In this document: positions 1 through 5,223 of the stretch, one piece after another
Layout: each line of letters begins with the position of its first letter
Position numbering within the stretch: the stretch's first letter is position 1
Assembly: GCA_900544725.1 (NCBI GenBank)
Contig: UQWK01000075.1
Location: forward strand, 1 to 6,718
Direction of reading: 5' to 3'
Length of the DNA: 6,718 nt
Origin: an uncultured Collinsella sp.
GTDB taxonomy: Bacteria; Actinomycetota; Coriobacteriia; Coriobacteriales; Coriobacteriaceae
Program-made: the position numbers and the translations under genes
Notes under the pieces: model-generated
Database searches by the model: none
The model's input: only the letters and a program-made list of their open reading frames with translations
What the model was told of the DNA's origin: nothing

Positions 1-26
1 GGCCCGTGGGTTATACCCTAAGAGCA

Positions 27-49
27 AACCACCCTTTTTAAGGGTGGTT
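27..49. terminator. Perfect 10-bp hairpin, possible terminator of an upstream gene
   Basis: The arms AACCACCCTT (27-36) and AAGGGTGGTT (40-49) are exact reverse complements separated by TTT. The stem is strong enough for an intrinsic terminator, but only TTC, not a real T-run, follows on the + strand, and there is none on the - strand either. It may end a gene lying before the window or be a structural element of the leader. The structure is read directly; its function is inferred. Confidence 0.5.
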
Positions 50-53
50 CTGA

Positions 54-80
54 TTGCCACATCAGCCCCGGGTATAAAAT
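54..80 (+). promoter_or_regulatory. Possible sigma-70-type promoter for the binding protein/cyclase operon
   Basis: TTGCCA (54-59) could be a -35 element and TAAAAT (75-80) a -10 element, five of six bases matching TATAAT. The spacer is only 15 bp, shorter than the usual 17. A transcript would start near position 87, giving a leader of roughly 28 nt before the GTG start at 115. This is the only AT-rich promoter-like patch upstream of the first gene, but the call is tentative. Confidence 0.3.
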
Positions 81-103
81 AAAAACCGACTGCTGTTTCG
101 ATG

Positions 104-111
104 AAGGGAGG
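104..111 (+). promoter_or_regulatory. Ribosome binding site supporting the GTG start at 115
   Basis: AAGGGAGG lies only 3 nt before the GTG start at 115, closer than usual. The nearby ATG at 101 is in another frame and is not the start of this gene. The GTG gives a short basic N-terminus directly followed by a hydrophobic segment, which suits a membrane-anchored protein. Confidence 0.6.
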
Positions 112-114
112 CGC

Positions 115-951
115 GTGCCCAGACGTATCAAGCGAGCCGCCATCGTCTCGTTTACACTCATGCTCCTTGTTGCCGTCTGTGTGGTCGCCCTGACGTATAC
201 CGTTCGAAGCAGCTCTTCCTCCTCGAATGAAGGCGACAAAGATCTCCTGGTACTCAAAATCGGCGTTACGGATAACGACCCCTATGTGTATGTCGATACC
301 ACGGGCGATTACGCCGGTATCGATATAGACATCGCTCGCGAGGCCTGCAAGCGCGCGGGGCTCAAGCCACAGTTTGTCGATATTGACTGGAACGATCGCG
401 ACCGGCTGCTCAAAAACGGTGATATCGATTGCCTGTGGTGTGATTATTCTCCCTGTTATCGCGAGGATAAGTATTACTGGACCGAGCCGTATCTAACCGT
501 GACGGTCTCGGTTGCCGCCAAGAAAACGAGTGGCATCAAGTCCTTGGCGCATCTCGATGGAAGCAAGACCATCGCGGTGATTGCGGGCTCGGTGAGCGAA
601 CGCCGATTGCTCGCAGGGAATCTGGAAATCTCGCCGGACGTGCAAATCAAATCGTATGGTTCTGCCGAGCTCTGCAAAGCCGCCCTCGCCAAAGGGTATG
701 TTGACTGTTGGATGGCGGACGTTCAATCGCTTGATCGACTCGTCGTCCAGTATCCCGGCGTTTATCGTGTGTTTGCCGACAACGTTATGACGGTTGACCT
801 GGGCGTTGCATTTGATGTTGCCTATGAGGGAGAGTGCGTCAAAAACCTTAATACCGCGCTGTTCGACATGGATCGAGACGGCACGATAGAGCGCATTGTG
901 GACAATTACAAGGCAGGAGCGACGACGGGCGGGCAAGGAGCGGAATCATGA
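115..951 (+). CDS. Membrane-anchored family-3 solute-binding protein, likely sensory
   Basis: This 278-residue protein has a basic N-terminus (MPRRIKR), one hydrophobic segment (about 8-29), a serine-rich linker (32-37) and a type-3 periplasmic-binding-protein domain (about 45-266). Family signatures are visible: GIDIDIA (68-74) matches the usual G-[FI]-D-[IV]-D stretch. The segment 101-126 matches the GxxD...TPxR...FSxPY region, with Arg116 where the family's ligand carboxylate-binding arginine usually sits and WTEPY (122-126) replacing FSDPY. GYVDCWMAD (194-202) matches the second-lobe GxxDAxxxD motif. Cys22 is not in a valid lipobox (Val precedes it), so the protein is probably anchored by its uncleaved helix. 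The gene overlaps the diguanylate cyclase gene by ATGA, and no ABC permease or ATPase is adjacent. I infer that it senses an amino-acid-like solute for the cyclase. The ligand is unknown; a transport role with distant partners remains possible. Confidence 0.85.
   Translation: MPRRIKRAAIVSFTLMLLVAVCVVALTYTVRSSSSSSNEGDKDLLVLKIGVTDNDPYVYVDTTGDYAGIDIDIAREACKRAGLKPQFVDIDWNDRDRLLKNGDIDCLWCDYSPCYREDKYYWTEPYLTVTVSVAAKKTSGIKSLAHLDGSKTIAVIAGSVSERRLLAGNLEISPDVQIKSYGSAELCKAALAKGYVDCWMADVQSLDRLVVQYPGVYRVFADNVMTVDLGVAFDVAYEGECVKNLNTALFDMDRDGTIERIVDNYKAGATTGGQGAES
935..940 (+). promoter_or_regulatory. Ribosome binding site inside the upstream gene
   Basis: AAGGAG lies inside the last codons of the binding-protein gene, 7 nt before the ATG at 948. 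The ATGA overlap (start 948-950, stop 949-951) indicates translational coupling, so the two proteins are probably made together. Confidence 0.8.
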
Positions 952-2747
952 CAAATGACAAACACCGCTTGCGTCGAAAGACTCTGACCGTCATAGCTGT
1001 CAGCGTTATTGTCAGCGCTGTCTTATTAGGCCTGTTGTATGCGGTTGGAACCCATCGCTGCCTCGAAAAAACGCTTGGGTTTGGCCAAGAAACCATGGCG
1101 TTTTTGGAAAACGCTTGCGAAAAATATGACCGCTACGAACAGGGGAGAAAAATCGAGACGACGCACGATTTGCTCGCCGCGGTCGAATCGTTTGCGACGT
1201 TCCTGTCCCCTGATCGCGTTGAGGTCAACGACGATCTTATCGAGCAATTTGTCCATGCCGAGAACCTTTCGGGGTTGATGGTCATGGACTCCGATGGCCA
1301 TATGGCTGCCCACTACGACATCGATGGTCGCGATCCGCTCATGTTGTGGCGAGAGGAGCTGGCCTGTTCGCCGGTCGCATCGATGTATCAAGGTTCCAAA
1401 GTGACCTACTCAACTGTCGTTGAGCGCCGTGGTGTCGTTTTTGCCGTCTGTGCCGTCCCGTATGGCGACGGCGTTGCCCTGGCATACCGCTCACTTGTTT
1501 CCGATACGGCGGACGACTATTCGTATGCCATAGCCGACGTGCTTTCGAACAGCACCTTCCACCAGGGCCCCACGGTGCTTGTTATGGAGGATGCGGAGAT
1601 TGTCTCATCCAACAGTGCCGATGCTGACGTGTCGCTCGCCCGACTCCTCACCAGCGCAGGAGTTGAGTGGAAAGACGACGGCCTGACGCGCATCGAATAT
1701 CGAGGAGACAAATGGTACGCCGTACGTGCGGCATACAAGGACTACCGCCTGTTTGCGCTATATCCCAAATCTGAGGTCATGTCTGACAGGATTTCATTTG
1801 TCGCCGCCGGCGTCTTGGTGTGCCTTGCGTTTTGGGTCGTGGTGCTGTTGGCTCGAAATATCGTTGACCACCGCAATTTGGTCGAAAAGGATAAACAGCT
1901 CGGCATTATCAATGCCATAAGCGCCATCTACGATTCGACCTTCCTTTTGCATCTCGACACCCTCGAGATCGAGGGAATCAATATGTCGCCGGCGATAGCG
2001 AAGATATTTGCCGAGCACAACGAGGCATATGACTTTATGGACACGGTCTGCCGGGATATCGTGAGCCCCGAAAGTCGCGAAGCGGTTGTGGGACTCGTAG
2101 ATATGAAAACGCTTCGTGAACGTATGAGGGGCGTACCGTACTTGGCTGCCGAGGTGCGAGATTGTCGAGGCACTTGGTACTCGCTACAGGTTGTCCCCCA
2201 GCATCGCGATGAACAAGGCCGGCTGGAGTCGGTCGTCGTGGCGACGCACAACATATCGATGGTCAAGCATGCCGAGGAGCTGTCATACCAAGATAAACTG
2301 ACGGGGCTTCGCAACCGCAACTATCTTGAATCGCGCGGAGATAGCCTGGTAAACGATGGCTTGCCAGTGAGCGTGATTATGCTGGACTGCAATTATCTCA
2401 AGCGGACCAACGACATCTATGGTCACGAGATGGGGGATGAACTGCTGCGACGGACGGCGTCCGTGCTGCGGCGGGTGGCTGGCGCGGATTACCTGCCGAT
2501 GCGCGTTGGCGGCGACGAGTTTTTGCTGGTTTGTCCCCATACTGACACCGAGTCTGCGCTCGGGCTGGAACAGGACCTTCGTCTCGGTCTTGCCGCGGTA
2601 AGCGATGAGACCCTGACGGTCAGCGCATCGATTGGCGTGGCGACCGTCGAGACGGCTGGAAATACGCTGGCCGATGTATATCGCGTCGCCGACCACAATA
2701 TGTATCGTGAGAAGCGCATGGTCCACGTACAGGGTGCGGACTGCTAA
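948..2747 (+). CDS. Membrane diguanylate cyclase with extracytoplasmic sensor, PAS-like and GGDEF domains
   Basis: This 599-residue protein should make cyclic di-GMP from two GTP at the inner face of the membrane. The order is: transmembrane helix (about 13-33), extracytoplasmic region of about 250 residues (34-282) resembling a double Cache sensor, second helix (283-302), PAS-like domain (about 317-437), then GGDEF domain (about 445-595). The catalytic motif RVGGDEF (519-525) is intact. Asp480 is the predicted metal ligand; Asn488 and Asp497 have the 9-residue spacing of the guanine-binding pair in PleD. The first motif reads DCNYLKRTND, a DxN-L variant of DxDxFKxxND. The inhibitory RxxD site expected just before GGDEF is absent: Gly512 and Tyr515 occupy those positions. 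No EAL or HD-GYP phosphodiesterase domain is present. Translation is coupled to the preceding solute-binding protein, a plausible input partner. Enzyme activity is a confident inference; the sensed signal is not known. Confidence 0.92.
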   Translation: MTNDKHRLRRKTLTVIAVSVIVSAVLLGLLYAVGTHRCLEKTLGFGQETMAFLENACEKYDRYEQGRKIETTHDLLAAVESFATFLSPDRVEVNDDLIEQFVHAENLSGLMVMDSDGHMAAHYDIDGRDPLMLWREELACSPVASMYQGSKVTYSTVVERRGVVFAVCAVPYGDGVALAYRSLVSDTADDYSYAIADVLSNSTFHQGPTVLVMEDAEIVSSNSADADVSLARLLTSAGVEWKDDGLTRIEYRGDKWYAVRAAYKDYRLFALYPKSEVMSDRISFVAAGVLVCLAFWVVVLLARNIVDHRNLVEKDKQLGIINAISAIYDSTFLLHLDTLEIEGINMSPAIAKIFAEHNEAYDFMDTVCRDIVSPESREAVVGLVDMKTLRERMRGVPYLAAEVRDCRGTWYSLQVVPQHRDEQGRLESVVVATHNISMVKHAEELSYQDKLTGLRNRNYLESRGDSLVNDGLPVSVIMLDCNYLKRTNDIYGHEMGDELLRRTASVLRRVAGADYLPMRVGGDEFLLVCPHTDTESALGLEQDLRLGLAAVSDETLTVSASIGVATVETAGNTLADVYRVADHNMYREKRMVHVQGADC

Positions 2748-2753
2748 TCTTGC

Positions 2754-2820
2754 CCCCACCAGTCCAAGCATCGTAGGATGTTGAATCGGTGCTTGCGATA
2801 ATAAGTCGGTCCAGGCGGGG
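2754..2820 (+). other. Structured intergenic segment after the cyclase gene
   Basis: CAAGCATCG (2765-2773) pairs with CGGTGCTTG (2787-2795) over 9 bp with one G-U pair, leaving a 13-nt loop. An outer helix can form between CCCCACC (2754-2760) and GGCGGGG (2814-2820) with one A-C mismatch. No T-run follows, so this is not a standard intrinsic terminator. It could end the first operon by another route or lie in the leader of the next one. Confidence 0.4.
2794..2802 (+). promoter_or_regulatory. Possible extended -10 promoter for the TSCPD/lipoprotein operon
   Basis: TGCGATAAT matches an extended -10 (TGN followed by a five-of-six match to TATAAT). No convincing -35 lies 17 bp upstream. A second GATAAT occurs at 2820-2825 without TGN. 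Either could start a short leader before the ATG at 2861. This is a tentative reading. Confidence 0.25.
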
Positions 2821-2845
2821 ATAATAGACGTCTGAAATTTCTTTC

Positions 2846-2860
2846 TGAGAGGGGATCTCA
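2846..2860 (+). promoter_or_regulatory. Ribosome binding site presented in a small hairpin loop
   Basis: TGAGA (2846-2850) and TCTCA (2856-2860) are perfect complements around GGGGA (2851-2855). The purine-rich Shine-Dalgarno-like part would therefore sit in the loop, and the stem ends directly against the ATG at 2861. The 5-bp stem is weak alone; any regulatory meaning is speculative. Confidence 0.45.
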
Positions 2861-3124
2861 ATGATTAGTTTTGACTACAAGCCTCAGGGTGTATGCTCTC
2901 GCAATATTCACCTCAATCTCTCTGACGATGGCAGCAAGGTGCTGGGCGTCGAGTTTACCGGCGGCTGCGATGGCAACCTCAAGGCCATCTCCAGGCTGGT
3001 CGAGGGCGCTCCCGCCGATCGCGTAATCGAGGTTCTCGCCGGTAATACCTGCGGTATGAAAAAGACCTCTTGCGCCGATCAGCTTACGCGCGCTATCGAG
3101 GCCGCTCGCGCAGAGATCGCCTAA
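2861..3124 (+). CDS. Stand-alone TSCPD-domain protein (TIGR03905-like)
   Basis: This 87-residue cytoplasmic protein is essentially one TSCPD domain. The family pattern is clear: GVCSRNI (10-16), GGCDGNLKAISRLVEG (34-49), a CG pair at 64-65, and TSCADQL (69-75). Its four cysteines (12, 36, 64, 71) are spaced as in the family. The same module ends many vitamin-B12-dependent class II ribonucleotide reductases, where its cysteines are thought to bind metal. Here there is no reductase attached or nearby, so that role cannot be assumed. The name-giving TSCPD tetrad reads TSCAD, with Ala72 for Pro. Its TAA stop (3122-3124) shares one base with the ATG of the lipoprotein gene, so the two are translationally coupled. 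Family membership is confident; molecular function is unknown. Confidence 0.88.
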   Translation: MISFDYKPQGVCSRNIHLNLSDDGSKVLGVEFTGGCDGNLKAISRLVEGAPADRVIEVLAGNTCGMKKTSCADQLTRAIEAARAEIA

Positions 3125-4335
3125 TGAGCATCGCTGATCGCTTTAAGAATGGAATAACGCGTCGAGGTTTTGTGCTGGGTGGCGCCGCTACCGGTGCTGC
3201 TGCCGTACTGGCCGGTTGCTCGAAAAAAACGGGCACGAGTGATGACGCCGCTGGCGAGCCGCAGGTTATCAAGGACGATTCGAAGATTGTCTCGATCACT
3301 GATGAGTACGAAGCTGTTGATATCGATCTTGAGCCCGCGGCCTCGTGGACGCTGCCGCTGGGCACGCTGCTGTACTACTGCGATGGTGTCTACGCTGCCG
3401 CGATGATGGCGCCTGCTTCTGCCCTGCATGCCAATACGCTTGGTGTGCTCAACCTGGGCGATGGCTCGCTTACCACACTTATTGAGGATCCCATTGAGGG
3501 AACCGGTTATGCGTTTTATGACGTTCGCGCGGGTGATGGCGTGTTCGCGTGGGTCGAGATGAACTTTGCCAATGCGTCCTGGAAACTCTATGCGCAAAAC
3601 CTTGCAGGCTCCTCCCTTACCGGCAACGCCGTCGAGCTCGACCGCGGTGGCGAAAACTACGATCCGCCGCTCTTCACAGCGTATGGGTCGTCGGTCATCT
3701 GGTATAAGATGCCTTCGTCCGGCGGCACCAAGACGAGTAACGATTCGTACTGCTATCGTCAGTCGCCCAGCGAGTCCAAGCCTGAGACTATTTGGAAGTC
3801 GACGGGCCGTTTCGCATCCGCCCCGCGTGTGAGCGACGGCATCCTGACCATCTCGCCCCGCGTGCACAATGATGAGGGCGTCTATTACGGTATGACGGCG
3901 ATCGACCTGACTGACGGCAACAACACGAAGCGAGCTCAGCTGGTGCTTCCTTCGTCGGTTTCGCCTTTCGAGGCCGTGTATATGGGCGACACCTTCGTGT
4001 TCTCCATTGAGGCGACGTATAGCGGTGTGGGCAGCCTGGGCAATATGGGCACCTATATCGGTAACGAGGGCGGGCCGTACCTCTTCCTTTCGCGTGAGCC
4101 GCTCGCGTGTGCTGCGGGAAGGAAAAACAAATACCTGGTTAAAGTTCAGGCGTCGCATTTTTTGATTGACACTTCGGCCAAGACCTACGGCTCGCTTCTG
4201 TCGCCCGACCGAGCCTTGGAGTATGGCGATTATCCTGCTACGGCGGGTAAATCGAGCTCGTTCTTAACGTACGCAACGGTGCGTAACAGCCAGGGAATTC
4301 CCGAGACGGTTACCGCTCGCTTGTTCTCTCTTTAG
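3124..4335 (+). CDS. Tat-exported lipoprotein with beta-propeller-like body, function unknown
   Basis: This 403-residue protein starts at the ATG overlapping the previous stop. An in-frame TTG at 3070 would put an arginine-rich extension before the signal peptide and is not credible. The N-terminus carries a twin-arginine motif, TRRGFV (12-17), an Ala/Gly-rich hydrophobic segment (about 17-30) and a lipobox LAGC (29-32), so Cys32 should be lipidated after folded export by the Tat pathway. A polar linker (33-52) follows. The rest is rich in beta-strand-like repeats of the form 'GDGVFAWVE...WKLYAQNL', 'YGSSVIWYKM...SYCYRQ', 'SDGILTISPR...YYGMTAIDL' and 'MGDTFVFSIE', which suggest a propeller fold of the TolB/DPP type. 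No catalytic motif is evident. It may bind a ligand or partner at the outer face of the membrane. Export and lipidation are well supported; the fold is inferred and the role unknown. Confidence 0.82.
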   Translation: MSIADRFKNGITRRGFVLGGAATGAAAVLAGCSKKTGTSDDAAGEPQVIKDDSKIVSITDEYEAVDIDLEPAASWTLPLGTLLYYCDGVYAAAMMAPASALHANTLGVLNLGDGSLTTLIEDPIEGTGYAFYDVRAGDGVFAWVEMNFANASWKLYAQNLAGSSLTGNAVELDRGGENYDPPLFTAYGSSVIWYKMPSSGGTKTSNDSYCYRQSPSESKPETIWKSTGRFASAPRVSDGILTISPRVHNDEGVYYGMTAIDLTDGNNTKRAQLVLPSSVSPFEAVYMGDTFVFSIEATYSGVGSLGNMGTYIGNEGGPYLFLSREPLACAAGRKNKYLVKVQASHFLIDTSAKTYGSLLSPDRALEYGDYPATAGKSSSFLTYATVRNSQGIPETVTARLFSL

Positions 4336-4391
4336 TCTCCGAGGGGTTAAAAAGGCGTCGACAGGGGAATAAGCGCGTTGTGACTATGAGT

Positions 4392-4439
4392 ACCGCCCGC
4401 CGAGCTATCGCACCCATGCGACGCCCGGTGGGCTCAGGT
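4392..4439 (+). other. Large nested hairpin between the lipoprotein and regulator genes
   Basis: GCCCGCCG (4395-4402) pairs with CGGTGGGC (4426-4433) over 8 bp with one G-U pair. ACC (4392-4394) can add three pairs with GGT (4437-4439) across a 3-nt bulge. Inside, TCGCA (4408-4412) and TGCGA (4417-4421) form a perfect 5-bp stem around CCCA. No T-run follows, so this is either an atypical terminator or a structured element before the regulator. A -10-like TAAAAT (4444-4449) sits just downstream but has no recognisable -35. The rest of the gap (4336-4391) shows nothing I can name. Confidence 0.5.
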
Positions 4440-4474
4440 GCGTTAAAATGAGCTTGTTCTTAGCTAATTGAGAC

Positions 4475-4481
4475 AGGGGGG
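4475..4481 (+). promoter_or_regulatory. Ribosome binding site fixing the regulator start at 4489
   Basis: AGGGGGG lies 7 nt before the ATG at 4489. An upstream in-frame TTG at 4468 would place this purine run inside the gene and add seven residues before the conserved receiver start, so it is rejected. Confidence 0.75.
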
Positions 4482-4488
4482 CCGTGTT

Positions 4489-5211
4489 ATGGCTTCAGAT
4501 GCAAAAAAGATTCTGCTGGTCGAGGACGAGAAGGCAATCCGTGACGCTGTCGCTGCCTATCTCGAGCGCGAGGGCTATTGGGTCGTGGGCGTGGGCGACG
4601 GCCAGTCCGCTATCGAGGAGTTCGAGAAGCATCAGTTCGACCTGGTCGTGCTCGACCTCATGCTCCCTAAGATTCCCGGCGAGCGCGTTTGCCGCACCAT
4701 TCGCGATACCTCGGATGTCCCCATCATTATGCTGACGGCCAAGGGCGAGATCGAGGACCGTATTATCGGCCTCGAGCTCGGTGCCGACGACTACCTGATC
4801 AAGCCGTTCTCGCCGCGCGAGCTTGTCGCGCGCGTGCGTGCCTTGTTCCGCCGTGCCCACCAGGCCGATGAGCCGGCCGTCGAGGTGCTCGACTTTGGCG
4901 ATCTGGTCATTGACATCTCGGGCCACAAGATTTTGGTCGAGGGCAAGGAGGTCGACCTGACGGCTTCCGAGTTCAAACTGCTCACCACGCTTGCCCGTCA
5001 CCCCGGTCGCGTCTATAACCGCATGGAGCTGGTCGAGAAGGTGCTCGGCTACGACTTTGAGGGTTACGAGCGCACCATCGACAGCCACGTGAAGAACCTT
5101 CGCGCCAAGCTGGGCGACGATCCCAAGAAGCCCAAGTGGCTCTACACCGTCCACGGTGTCGGCTACCGCTTCGAGGCTCCGACCAAGACCGATAAGTCGG
5201 ACGAGAAATAA
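4489..5211 (+). CDS. OmpR/PhoB-family response regulator
   Basis: This 240-residue DNA-binding response regulator begins MASDAKKILLVEDE. The receiver domain (about 7-120) has the acidic pair Glu12/Asp13, the phospho-acceptor Asp56 in VVLDLMLP, the switch Thr83 in MLTA and the conserved Lys105 in KPF. After a short linker comes a winged-helix output domain (about 132-229). It includes LTASEFKLL (157-165), the recognition-helix stretch ERTIDSHVKNLRAKLG (194-209) and the terminal wing VHGVGYRF (221-228). Length and motifs are complete for the family. The kinase gene begins 12 nt downstream and is almost certainly its partner. Codon use is more biased than in the first gene: 3 of 19 lysines use AAA here against 8 of 16 there, which suggests stronger expression. 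The regulon cannot be read from this window. Confidence 0.95.
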   Translation: MASDAKKILLVEDEKAIRDAVAAYLEREGYWVVGVGDGQSAIEEFEKHQFDLVVLDLMLPKIPGERVCRTIRDTSDVPIIMLTAKGEIEDRIIGLELGADDYLIKPFSPRELVARVRALFRRAHQADEPAVEVLDFGDLVIDISGHKILVEGKEVDLTASEFKLLTTLARHPGRVYNRMELVEKVLGYDFEGYERTIDSHVKNLRAKLGDDPKKPKWLYTVHGVGYRFEAPTKTDKSDEK

Positions 5212-5216
5212 GGGAA
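5209..5216 (+). promoter_or_regulatory. Ribosome binding site overlapping the regulator stop
   Basis: TAAGGGAA contains the regulator's TAA stop (5209-5211) and lies about 7 nt before the ATG at 5224. It supports 5224 as the kinase start over the downstream in-frame ATGs at 5326 and 5344, neither of which has a clear Shine-Dalgarno sequence. Confidence 0.7.
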
Positions 5217-5223
5217 ATCACAT

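Noticed and set aside
178..180. Cys22 of the binding protein as a lipidation site
   Set aside because: The residues before it are Val-Ala-Val, which do not fit a lipobox with Gly, Ala or Ser at -1, and the cysteine is in the middle of the hydrophobic segment.
2385..2418. DCNYLKRTND as a degenerate, inactive GGDEF metal site
   Set aside because: The first Asp, Lys, Asn and final Asp are kept, and DxN-L variants are common in cyclases with an intact GGDEF. Inactivity is not supported.
2283..2861. 192-codon open frame on the - strand
   Set aside because: It is opposite the GGDEF domain and has no family resemblance or clear ribosome site.
3070..3123. TTG start giving an 18-residue longer lipoprotein
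   Set aside because: The extension is arginine-rich, lies inside the TSCPD gene in another frame, and would displace the Tat signal from the N-terminus. The ATG at 3124 fits the stop-start overlap.
3121..4158. 345-codon open frame on the - strand
   Set aside because: It is antisense to the lipoprotein gene, has no recognisable domain, and its translation is rich in Arg/His/Ile as expected from the complement of a GC-biased gene. The + frame has a signal peptide, lipobox and operon context.
4468..4488. TTG start giving a 7-residue longer response regulator
   Set aside because: The ribosome site AGGGGGG would lie inside the gene; the ATG at 4489 is correctly spaced.
4495..5154. 219-codon open frame on the - strand
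   Set aside because: It lies opposite the response regulator, whose domain motifs are complete. The antisense frame is explained by codon bias.
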